From: CAIVAT01 sp038212325
GTDB lineage: Bacteria > Bacteroidota > Bacteroidia > Bacteroidales > FEN-979
Direction of reading: 5' to 3'
Length of the DNA: 5,059 bases
NCBI GenBank assembly: GCA_038212325.1
Contig: JBBQUQ010000139.1
Coordinates: 1 to 5,059, forward strand
Part shown: in pieces, positions 1-5,059 of the stretch
Layout of the letters: the number at the start of each line of letters is the position of its first letter
Position numbering within the stretch: position 1 is the stretch's first letter
Translations under genes and position numbers: made by a program
Notes under the pieces: model-generated
The model's database searches: none
Told to the model about the DNA's origin: nothing
The model's input: only the letters and a program-made list of their open reading frames with translations

Positions 1-444
1 TGCCGAGAACTGGGACCTGAAGTTTGCAAGCACTGTCATGTACCACTTTTCATTTTGGTGCAGTTCATAGCCGTATGCGGTGGTAAGTTCGATTTTATCA
101 TTTGTTTTATTGAACTGGGCATCATTGCCTTTTCCAAGGATGTTGAAACCATATCCAAGGTCGACGTTGTTGGCCCACACATGTTTGCCTTTCTTATAAT
201 TTGCCTTAAAAGTGATCCAGGCAACCAGGCCAAGGGAGTTCTGTCCGCCTGAAGCCCAGTTGGTGAAGGATGCCTGTGAAAATGCAATTGATCCGGAACC
301 GGATACCAGCCAGTGTTTCCCCGAGGTGTCGGCAGGCACTTTTGCCATCAGATCGGATTTGGCTTTGGCAACTTTCTCGATCTCCTGGGCTGAAATGTTG
401 CCTGCCAGGATCATACAGAGTAGGATTATCGTGATTTTTTTCAT
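1..444 (-). CDS. DUF3078 domain-containing protein, partial (N-terminal 148 residues)
   Basis: The gene starts at the ATG at 444-442 and stays open to the left edge, so the C-terminal part lies outside the window. The translation starts MKKITIILLCMILAGNISAQ, a Sec signal peptide with likely cleavage near residue 19 or 20. The mature part matches the pattern I know from the DUF3078 family of Bacteroidota: a FSQASFTNWASGGQNSL segment (about residues 55-71), then ANYKKGKHVWANNVDLGYG (81-99), a DKIELTTAYGY segment (116-126) and a KWYMTVLANFRSQF strand (133-146). Alternating hydrophobic and aromatic strands suggest an outer-membrane beta-barrel, but the family has no established function to my knowledge. 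Family members are usually around 300 residues, so roughly half is visible. The gene lies 108 bp downstream of mscL on the same strand and has its own candidate promoter. The family call is from motif memory, not a search; the frame and signal peptide are direct observations. Confidence 0.85.
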   Translation of the reverse strand, partial: MKKITIILLCMILAGNISAQEIEKVAKAKSDLMAKVPADTSGKHWLVSGSGSIAFSQASFTNWASGGQNSLGLVAWITFKANYKKGKHVWANNVDLGYGFNILGKGNDAQFNKTNDKIELTTAYGYELHQNEKWYMTVLANFRSQFSA

Positions 445-492
445 TTCTGTGTTTATGTTTGGGATTTATTAATTAGGTTTTTACGACATAGT

Positions 493-522
493 GAAACGTA
501 CAGCGATAAACTGTCAGATCAA
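493..522 (-). promoter_or_regulatory. Candidate Bacteroidota-type promoter of the DUF3078 gene
   Basis: Read on the minus strand, TTG (522-520) is followed by 19 nt and then TACGTTTC (500-493). This matches the Bacteroidota consensus TTG-N19..23-TAnnTTTG except for the last base. Transcription would start near 486, giving a leader of about 40 nt that becomes A-rich before the ATG at 444. No Shine-Dalgarno sequence is visible, which is normal for this phylum. Confidence 0.5.
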
Positions 523-549
523 TATTCGTGCTACGTACTTCGCACTTCT
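523..549 (-). repeat. Short CGAA/ACG-rich intergenic repeat, copy a
   Basis: Just after the mscL stop codon the minus strand reads a run built from GTGCGAAGTACG and AGCACGAATAT. Related runs occur at 1075-1106 and 4674-4706. It also contains GTGC...GCAC arms around TACGTA. No T-tract follows, so I do not call it a terminator. The role is unknown. Confidence 0.45.
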
Positions 550-552
550 CAA

Positions 553-975
553 TTACTTTTTCAACAGGTCCCTGATCTCGGTGAGCAGTTCCTGGTCTTT
601 GGTGGGAGCGGGAGGTTGAGCAGGGGCCTCTTCAGCTTTCTTTTTGCTGAGGTTCATCACAGCTTTTACCATCATGAAGATCGCAAAAGCAACGATGGTA
701 AAGTCAACAAGCGTCTGGATGAAGTTGCCGTATTTAATGGTGACTGCCTCCTTGGCGACTTTGCCGGTAGCAGGATCCATCACAGCTTCGCGAATGGTGA
801 CAGCCAGGCTTTTAAAGTCCATCCCGCCCACCAGCACGCCGATCGGAGGCATGATGATGTCGTTGACCAGCGATCCGACAACTTTCCCGAAAGCTGCACC
901 GATGATCACACCAACTGCCAGGTCAATAACATTGCCCCGCATGGCAAATTCCTTAAATTCTTTCACTATTTTCAT
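553..975 (-). CDS. mscL: Large-conductance mechanosensitive channel MscL
   Basis: This 140-residue inner-membrane protein forms a homopentameric pore that opens under high membrane tension and releases small solutes during hypo-osmotic shock. The N-terminus MKIVKEFKEFAMRGNVIDLA is the classic amphipathic helix plus the start of TM1. TM1 spans about residues 15-46 and keeps the gate residues L19, G22, V23 and G26, followed by the IIMPP turn (40-44). TM2 covers about 84-108 (NFIQTLVDFTIVAFAIFMMV). The C-terminal helix ends ELLTEIRDLLKK after a KKK cluster and a Pro/Ala-rich linker (117-125). The family is normally 130-150 residues, so the gene is complete. The periplasmic loop (about 52-82) is several residues longer than in E. 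coli. The ATG at 975-973 is set by the conserved N-terminus. The gene is divergent from the large secreted-protein gene, with the DUF3078 gene downstream. Confidence 0.98.
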   Translation of the reverse strand: MKIVKEFKEFAMRGNVIDLAVGVIIGAAFGKVVGSLVNDIIMPPIGVLVGGMDFKSLAVTIREAVMDPATGKVAKEAVTIKYGNFIQTLVDFTIVAFAIFMMVKAVMNLSKKKAEEAPAQPPAPTKDQELLTEIRDLLKK

Positions 976-998
976 GTCACGTGTGGTTTAATGATCGA

Positions 999-1030
999 CA
1001 AAAATAATAATGAAATGGACAAAATCCAAA
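999..1030 (-). promoter_or_regulatory. Candidate Bacteroidota-type promoter of mscL
   Basis: On the minus strand TTTG (1030-1027) is separated by 20 nt from TATTTTTG (1006-999). This is a full match to the TTTG / TAnnTTTG consensus of the Bacteroidota primary sigma factor, at normal spacing. The expected start is near 992, giving a short leader of about 17 nt before the ATG at 975. Confidence 0.7.
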
Positions 1031-1074
1031 TAATTACCTGAACAAGCGGACAGGTCGACGCCTGCGTAAAAGGG

Positions 1075-1106
1075 AGTACGAATTTTGAAGCACGAAGTAC
1101 GAATAT
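1075..1106 (+). repeat. Short CGAA/ACG-rich intergenic repeat, copy b
   Basis: The run contains AGTACGAA, GCACGAAGTACG and CGAATAT. It shares CGAAGTACG and CACGAA/CGAATAT with copy a (523-549, opposite strand). It lies between the two divergent promoters. Repeats of this type could be a dispersed intergenic family in the genome, but that cannot be tested from one window. Confidence 0.45.
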
Positions 1107-1174
1107 ATCGAATGGCAAAGATAAATGATTTGGTGTTTAAACACGAGGTTCACCATAACATGGAGGATTTTTGT

Positions 1175-1182
1175 TACCTTTG
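1175..1182 (+). promoter_or_regulatory. -7 promoter element of the large secreted-protein gene
   Basis: TACCTTTG is a perfect match to TAnnTTTG and is followed by CAAAATAA, a very typical Bacteroidota context. No good -33 TTG is present at 19-21 nt upstream; the nearest candidate is a weak GTTC at 1148-1151. Transcription would start around 1188, about 20 nt before the ATG at 1211. This supports that ATG and excludes the TTG codon at 1085 as the start. Confidence 0.65.
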
Positions 1183-1210
1183 CAAAATAACCAGCAAAAA
1201 CACACAAACC

Positions 1211-4200
1211 ATGAAACGAAACTTACTTTTTACTGCGGTATTCTCATTGGTGATGCTTGTAATACAGGCACAAAACGTACCAATTCATCCTTCGGATATT
1301 GTTACCGGCACCTATCATGGTTTAAGCAAGCCGTTGCGTGATATTCCCCCGATGTCGGCTGAGGAATTCCATAAACTGGAATTGATAGGCCTGACACGGA
1401 CCTTAAACAAGGACCTGAAAAACCGTATTTTCCCGTTCGCTGCGACCGCACTTCCCAGGGGAGCCGATCCCGCCTGGCAGGACTTTATGGGATCAACCAT
1501 CGGAAACAAAGGGCCGGTCATGAATTTCGACGGACAAACCTCTCCCTACTATCCTCCCGACTGTAACGGAACAGCAGGCCCCAACCACTTTATGCAGACC
1601 ATTAACACCGTTTATGCCATTTATGACAAAGCCGGCGTCATTGTGGCGGGTCCGACAAATATGAACCTGCTGTTTGGAAATGTACCCGGTGCCAACCGCA
1701 ATGACGGTGATCCGATCATTTTATACGATGAGCAGGCCGACCGGTGGGTGGTGACCGAATTCTCGGTTCCTTTTTCTGGTCCGAATTATATTCTCTTTGC
1801 TGTATCTGCCACCAACGACCCTACCGGAACCTGGCACCAGTATTCTTTTCAGGTTGCTTCGATGCCCGACTACCCGAAATTCAGCGTATGGCAGGATGGG
1901 TATTATATGGGTGACAACAACAATGGCGGCAACGACACCTATGTTTTTCAGCGCTCACAGATGCTTACCGGCGCACCTGCCCAGGCTGTCGGATTCAATA
2001 ACGCATGGCGTCCGACCTCTGTGGATGGATTCATGTGCGTGCCACCGATCGATAATGATGGCGCTTTTGCTCCGGCAGGATCTCCGGGTATGTATATTGC
2101 CTTCAATGACGATGCATTGGGCGGTGGTGCAGATGAACTGTGGCTTTATGAATTAACCGTGGACTGGATAACACCTGCGAACTCGGCATTTGTGCGCACA
2201 CAGCAAATTGTTGTACAACCTTTCAACAGCAGTTTTGGCAATAACTGGAACAACATCGAGCAAAAAGGGACCAATCAGCGCGTGGATGGAATCCCCCAGG
2301 TGATCATGAATGTACCTCAGTACCGTAATTTTGGATCGTATCAAACCATTGTATGCTGCCAAACGGTTAATGTTGATGGTGTTCGCCATGCCGGAATCCG
2401 TTGGTACGAATTACGCAAGACTACAGGCGACTGGGTGTTACGGCAGCAGGGGACTTACGCGCCTGATGTGCATAGCCGGTGGATGGGCAGTATCATGCTC
2501 AACGGCAGCAACGAGATAGGGCTCGGTTATTCTGTTTCAAGTACCACCATGAATCCCAGTATCTTCTTCTGTGGACAATCGGCAGGGGAGTATGCAATAG
2601 GTTCAGGCATTCTTGATATTACCGAGGATACAATTTATTTAGGGACTAACTCACAAACAGGAGCCAACAGGTGGGGCGATTATTCGCAGCTTTCGGTGGA
2701 TCCAACTGATGATAAAACATTTTGGTTCACCACGGAATATATCGGAAGTGGCGGCAGCCGTAAAACAAGGATCGCATCGTTTAAATACACCTTCGCCCCG
2801 GTCGCTGTCACAGTTCCTGCTACGTCAGTAACGGCATCTACGGCAACACTGAACGGCACCGTTAACCCAAACGGACTCGCCACCGACTACCATTTTGAAT
2901 ATGGCAACACCCCCGGTTCTCTTGACCTTTTCACCCCTTCAGTCTCTGCAGGTTCAGGCAGTGCAACCATAGATGTAAGTGCCGATGTGACAAACCTTTT
3001 GAGCGATACAAACTATTTCTTCAGAGTTGTTGCGGTAAGCTCAGGCGGAACCGCAAACGGTTTGAAAATTAAATTCACCACAGGCACGGCGCCGTTTATT
3101 TCAGTCACCCCACCCAATCAAAACGTCGCGGCAGCAGCTGGCAATACTGATTTCACCATTGCCTCAAACACCGATTGGACAGTCGAGAGCGCAACTCCAT
3201 GGTGTACGCTCACCAGCCCGGCATCTGGCAATGGCAACGGTACCATCGCAGCGGCGTATGAGGCAAATCCATCAGCCAGCCTGCGCATGGCACAAATAAT
3301 GGTTGCAGCAACAGGTGCCGGTGTGGAAGTAGTAACGGTGACCCAGGAAGGTGCGGCGCCCATGCTGTCGGTCACACCCCCGAACCAGAATGTGCCGCCA
3401 GAAGCCGGGAATACACAGTTTGATGTTGCTTCAAATACTTCCTGGTCGGTTTCTGGCGATGCAATCTGGTGCACGCTGACTCCAGCCGGTTCAAACAACG
3501 GGATCATCACGGCAACCTGCGCTGAAAATGTGTTGGTTACGACCAGGGTATGCCTGGTTACCGTGACTGCTGCCGGTCTGCCGTCGCAAACGGTTACCGT
3601 AACGCAGGCCGGTGTCGCCCCTATATTGTCCGTTACCCCGCCCAATCAGAACGTTCCGGCCGCTGCAGGCAATACCTCTTTTGCAGTTGCTTCCAACACT
3701 GCATGGACCGTTATCGGTGATGCATCCTGGTGCACGCTTACCCCTGCCGGATCGAACAATGGAACCATCGAGGCTGTGTGTGCTGAGAATTTGGGTGCTA
3801 CATCCAGAATATGCTCTGTATCCGTGAGTGCGTCCGGACTTCCAACGGAAATAGTTACCATCACCCAGGCAGGCGCTGCCCCACTTTTATCCGTCAATCC
3901 ACTCAACCAGAACGTTACATCCAATGCAGGAAGTACCACCTTTGAAGTTACCTCCAATACAAGCTGGACGGTGTCAGGCGATGCATCATGGTGCACGCTT
4001 ACCCCTGCCGGATCGAACAACGGTACCATCGCGGCGAATTTTATTGAGAATGTATCCGCAGCACCCAGAACTTGCTCAGTCACGGTGAGCGTTTCCGGCC
4101 TTCCACCCGTTACCGTAACCGTTGCACAGGCAGGTGCCGCCCCGACGTTATCCGTTACACCTGTCAATCAGAATGTTTCATCAGTTGCAGGAAGCACCGC

Positions 4201-4669
4201 CTTTGTGGTTGCTTCCAATTCAAGCTGGACGGCATCCGGCAATGCCGGTTGGTTTACGCTTACTTCATCAGGTACCGGCAATGGTACGATTGTGACAGAT
4301 TATACGCAGAATACTGCAGATCAATCGAGGATAGCGAATATAGACATCACTGTTGCCGGACTTCCTGTGCAAACTGTCACCGTTACCCAGGCCAGGTCGA
4401 GCATCGGGGTTAATGAGACTGCCGGCAGCGACATCCGGATCTATCCGAATCCGACCCGTGGCTTATTTAAAATTGTCAGCAGCCAGGCCGGGTACCGGAA
4501 CATGGATGTCACCGTTCAGGACCTGAACGGCAAAGTCATTTTGAAGAAACATTTCAAGGGTGAACAGGAATACCAGGTCGATCTTTCTGCGGCCGTGAAT
4601 GGAACTTACAATATAGTCATCAGTACTGAGACAAGTTTGTTAGTTAAAAAGCTGGTAGTGATTAAGTAA
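1211..4669 (+). CDS. Secreted multidomain protein: propeller-like module, Fn3, five BACON repeats, T9SS sorting tail
   Basis: This is a complete 1152-residue protein. Residues 1-21 (MKRNLLFTAV...IQAQ) form a Sec signal peptide. Residues about 85-528 form a large module with the motifs DPIILYDEQADRWVVTEFS (167-185), TNDPTGTWHQYSF (201-213), PDYPKFSVWQDGYYMGDN (219-236) and NRWGDYSQLSVDPTDDKTFW (486-505). I know such motifs from secreted bacterial proteins of unknown function; they suggest a beta-propeller. Residues 529-626 are Fn3-like (ATLNGTVNPNG, YHFEYG, NYFFRVVAVSSGGT). Residues 628-1061 hold five BACON-like repeats, and 1075-1152 a T9SS type A sorting domain starting IRIYPNPTRG. BACON modules are often linked to carbohydrate or mucin binding, but no catalytic motif is seen, so adhesion or glycan binding is only an inference. 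The ATG at 1211 is preferred over an upstream in-frame TTG at 1085 because the promoter element (1175-1182) lies between them, and the signal peptide and A-rich leader begin here. A terminator follows at 4714-4767, so the gene is probably monocistronic. Confidence 0.93.
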   Translation: MKRNLLFTAVFSLVMLVIQAQNVPIHPSDIVTGTYHGLSKPLRDIPPMSAEEFHKLELIGLTRTLNKDLKNRIFPFAATALPRGADPAWQDFMGSTIGNKGPVMNFDGQTSPYYPPDCNGTAGPNHFMQTINTVYAIYDKAGVIVAGPTNMNLLFGNVPGANRNDGDPIILYDEQADRWVVTEFSVPFSGPNYILFAVSATNDPTGTWHQYSFQVASMPDYPKFSVWQDGYYMGDNNNGGNDTYVFQRSQMLTGAPAQAVGFNNAWRPTSVDGFMCVPPIDNDGAFAPAGSPGMYIAFNDDALGGGADELWLYELTVDWITPANSAFVRTQQIVVQPFNSSFGNNWNNIEQKGTNQRVDGIPQVIMNVPQYRNFGSYQTIVCCQTVNVDGVRHAGIRWYELRKTTGDWVLRQQGTYAPDVHSRWMGSIMLNGSNEIGLGYSVSSTTMNPSIFFCGQSAGEYAIGSGILDITEDTIYLGTNSQTGANRWGDYSQLSVDPTDDKTFWFTTEYIGSGGSRKTRIASFKYTFAPVAVTVPATSVTASTATLNGTVNPNGLATDYHFEYGNTPGSLDLFTPSVSAGSGSATIDVSADVTNLLSDTNYFFRVVAVSSGGTANGLKIKFTTGTAPFISVTPPNQNVAAAAGNTDFTIASNTDWTVESATPWCTLTSPASGNGNGTIAAAYEANPSASLRMAQIMVAATGAGVEVVTVTQEGAAPMLSVTPPNQNVPPEAGNTQFDVASNTSWSVSGDAIWCTLTPAGSNNGIITATCAENVLVTTRVCLVTVTAAGLPSQTVTVTQAGVAPILSVTPPNQNVPAAAGNTSFAVASNTAWTVIGDASWCTLTPAGSNNGTIEAVCAENLGATSRICSVSVSASGLPTEIVTITQAGAAPLLSVNPLNQNVTSNAGSTTFEVTSNTSWTVSGDASWCTLTPAGSNNGTIAANFIENVSAAPRTCSVTVSVSGLPPVTVTVAQAGAAPTLSVTPVNQNVSSVAGSTAFVVASNSSWTASGNAGWFTLTSSGTGNGTIVTDYTQNTADQSRIANIDITVAGLPVQTVTVTQARSSIGVNETAGSDIRIYPNPTRGLFKIVSSQAGYRNMDVTVQDLNGKVILKKHFKGEQEYQVDLSAAVNGTYNIVISTETSLLVKKLVVIK
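3092..4393 (+). repeat. Five in-frame tandem BACON-like repeats of about 261 bp
   Basis: The units are 3092-3358 (89 aa), 3359-3619, 3620-3880, 3881-4141 (87 aa each) and 4142-4393 (about 84 aa). Each begins P-x-(L/I)-SV-(T/N)-P-x-NQNV, then AG(N/S)T-x-F-x-(V/I)-x-SN(T/S)-x-W, then W(C/F)TLT, a Gly/Asn-rich turn (NNGTI type), and ends VTVTQAG or a close variant. This is the usual BACON sandwich pattern, including the terminal VTVTQ strand. Units 3 and 4 share an identical 32-bp block (3728-3759 and 3989-4020), while their first halves differ more. Confidence 0.88.
4433..4669 (+). other. T9SS type A C-terminal sorting domain (within the large CDS)
   Basis: Residues 1075-1152 read IRIYPNPTRGLFKI, then a VTVQDLNGKVI strand, YQVDLSAAVNGTYNIVI, and a final LLVKKLVVIK. 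This is the standard Por secretion tail: YPNP box, DLNGKVI, DLS...GTY, and a basic C-terminal strand. In characterised systems this domain directs the protein through the type IX translocon and is removed by the sortase-like PorU, with A-LPS attachment or release. The T9SS machinery itself is not in this window. Confidence 0.93.
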
Positions 4670-4673
4670 AATT

Positions 4674-4706
4674 TCGAATCGCGAATCACGAATTCGCAGG
4701 AATATA
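4674..4706 (+). repeat. Short CGAA/ACG-rich intergenic repeat, copy c
   Basis: Five bases after the stop codon of the large gene the sequence runs TCGAATCGCGAATCACGAAT and continues to GGAATATAA. It resembles copies a and b in its CGAAT and CACGAA units but is more diverged. Like copy a, it directly follows a stop codon. Confidence 0.4.
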
Positions 4707-4713
4707 ATCTGTG

Positions 4714-4767
4714 TCCCGATAGCTGACGGAAAAAAAATCCGGCCAGCTGTCGGGATGCCTTTTTTTA
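4714..4767 (+). terminator. Rho-independent terminator of the large secreted-protein gene
   Basis: The arm TCCCGATAGCTGACGGA (4714-4730) pairs with TCCGGCCAGCTGTCGGGA (4738-4755) with one G-T wobble and a small internal bulge. The loop is seven A residues, and eight T residues follow at 4760-4767. The T-tract is on the plus strand only, so it terminates rightward transcription 45 bp after the stop codon. The CCCGAtAGCTgTCGGG palindrome type is common in Bacteroidota terminators. Confidence 0.92.
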
Positions 4768-4831
4768 TTCGTATATTGGTAACCTGCATATTGCCAGTTT
4801 ATATCCAATCTAAATTTCCGCTTTTGATGCT

Positions 4832-4846
4832 AAGTTGAGACAACTT
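4832..4846. repeat. Small perfect inverted repeat overlapping the orphan promoter
   Basis: AAGTTG and CAACTT are exact complements around AGA. The repeat covers the -33 TTG of the candidate promoter, a place where an operator would sit. Its inner ten bases, TTGAGACAAC (4835-4844), occur inverted again as GTTGTCTCAA at 4910-4919. Confidence 0.5.
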
Positions 4847-4868
4847 TTCATATAGATATGTATCTTTG
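4835..4868 (+). promoter_or_regulatory. Orphan Bacteroidota-type promoter
   Basis: TATCTTTG (4861-4868) is a perfect TAnnTTTG element. TTG at 4835-4837 lies 23 nt upstream, at the upper end of the accepted spacing. Transcription would start near 4875, right at the ATG of a 17-codon ORF, and run into the two palindromes. No gene with a full-length reading frame follows inside the window; a gene beyond the right edge could be the target. Confidence 0.5.
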
Positions 4869-4876
4869 TATATATA

Positions 4877-4930
4877 ATGCGAATCAAGAGTCGAAAAATC
4901 GTTAATACGGTTGTCTCAATATGTGGCTAA
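4877..4930 (+). CDS. Possible 17-codon ORF or gene remnant
   Basis: The ORF reads MRIKSRKIVNTVVSICG and stops at a TAA inside the first REP-like palindrome. It directly follows the TATCTTTG promoter, which would give a leaderless or nearly leaderless transcript. I do not recognise the peptide. It could be the 5' end of a gene broken by insertion of the palindromic element, a leader peptide, or chance. Only its position behind a good promoter argues for it, so this is a weak call. Confidence 0.15.
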   Translation: MRIKSRKIVNTVVSICG

Positions 4931-4935
4931 AGCCA
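4924..4935. repeat. REP-like palindrome, unit 1
   Basis: TGGCT and AGCCA form a 5-bp stem around AA. The unit matches unit 2 at 11 of 12 bases (TGGCTRAAGCCA). GGCTAAAGCC-type palindromes are familiar to me from intergenic regions of Bacteroidota genomes; that recall was not checked by a search. Confidence 0.6.
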
Positions 4936-4958
4936 ATGAGTTGGAATACAACCATAAA

Positions 4959-4978
4959 CAGTTGGCTGAAGCCAACTG
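4959..4978. repeat. REP-like palindrome, unit 2
   Basis: CAGTTGGCT pairs perfectly with AGCCAACTG around a central GA, giving a 9-bp stem. The core TGGCTGAAGCCA (4963-4974) lies 39 bp downstream of the equivalent core of unit 1 in the same orientation. The sequence GCAAT follows, which I recall as frequent beside such palindromes. The pair may form a BIME-like element. No T-tract follows, so it is not an intrinsic terminator. Confidence 0.7.
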
Positions 4979-5059
4979 CAATAGATGGAAGATAAATAAT
5001 AAACACCAGGAAGATTTTTGAAGGACAATAAATCGATAAAAGGGGCTAAAAGCAGAAAT

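Larger units (their letters stand above)
4769..5059. other. Non-coding tail without a convincing gene
   Basis: These 291 bp are AT-rich and contain no ORF of credible length on either strand. They hold an orphan promoter (4835-4868), inverted repeats around it, a 17-codon ORF (4877-4930) and two REP-like palindromes (4924-4935 and 4959-4978). A degenerate third unit, GGCTAAAAGC, may lie at 5044-5053 at the window edge. Nothing recognisable as a tRNA or other RNA gene was seen. Confidence 0.6.

Noticed and set aside
36..472. Frames of 65-86 codons at 55-252 (+), 212-472 (+) and 36-287 (-)
   Set aside because: They overlap the DUF3078 coding frame, which is open over the whole of 1-444 on the minus strand and carries a signal peptide and family motifs.
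523..549. Possible terminator after mscL
   Set aside because: The GTGC/GCAC arms are short and no T-run follows on the minus strand.
616..1041. Plus-strand frames of 141 and 115 codons over mscL
   Set aside because: Both are antisense to a certain mscL gene with a conserved sequence; the His-rich and Met/Thr-rich translations match no family I know.
1041..1066. Possible hairpin CAGG...CCTG around GTCGAC in the divergent intergenic region
   Set aside because: The stem is only about 4 bp with an imperfect extension, and no T-tract or known regulator site is present.
3118..4167. Two long back-to-back minus-strand reading frames (3118-3645, 175 codons; 3646-4167, 173 codons)
   Set aside because: They lie antisense to the BACON repeats and mirror the 261-bp periodicity. 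Their translations are low-complexity Val/Thr/Ala/Pro-rich shadows with no signal or domain, and the plus-strand frame has clear protein families.
3092..4393. CRISPR-like periodic repeats
   Set aside because: The period is 261 bp, in frame, and encodes BACON modules; there are no short repeats with unique spacers.
5044..5053. Third REP-like unit GGCTAAAAGC
   Set aside because: Only a GCT/AGC 3-bp stem is present and the window ends here, so it is mentioned only as a possibility.

Overview
The window looks like chromosomal DNA from a member of the Bacteroidota, probably an environmental Bacteroidales/Marinilabiliales-type organism (the order is a guess). Four things point there: a DUF3078 protein; a large secreted protein with BACON modules and a C-terminal type IX secretion (T9SS) sorting domain; -7 promoter elements of the form TAnnTTTG; and A-rich sequence instead of Shine-Dalgarno sites before the start codons.

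Left part (1-975, minus strand): mscL, the large-conductance mechanosensitive channel (553-975), lies upstream of a DUF3078 family gene (1-444). The DUF3078 gene runs off the left edge, so only its N-terminal 148 residues are visible. Each gene has its own candidate promoter, and no convincing terminator separates them, so read-through from mscL is possible.

Middle (976-4669): a divergent intergenic region of 235 bp carries the mscL promoter on the minus strand and a TACCTTTG promoter element on the plus strand. The plus-strand gene (1211-4669, 1152 aa) encodes a signal peptide, a large N-terminal module of about 450 residues that is probably beta-propeller-like, one Fn3-like domain, five tandem BACON-like repeats of about 87 residues, and a T9SS type A sorting domain. 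It is predicted to be exported by Sec, moved across the outer membrane by T9SS, and released or anchored at the cell surface. Its substrate is unknown.

Right part (4670-5059): a strong rho-independent terminator follows the big gene. After it come about 290 bp without a convincing gene. This stretch holds a good Bacteroidota-type promoter inside a small inverted-repeat arrangement, a 17-codon ORF, and two REP-like palindromes sharing the core TGGCTRAAGCCA. Short CGAA/ACG-rich repeats also occur in three intergenic spaces.

The genes do not form an obvious pathway: an osmotic safety valve, a probable outer-membrane protein and a secreted multidomain protein sit side by side. I see no defence system, CRISPR array, complete mobile element or RNA gene. 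The most unusual material is the repeat evolution and cysteine pattern of the BACON array, the uncharacterised N-terminal module, and the promoter/palindrome cluster at the right end.
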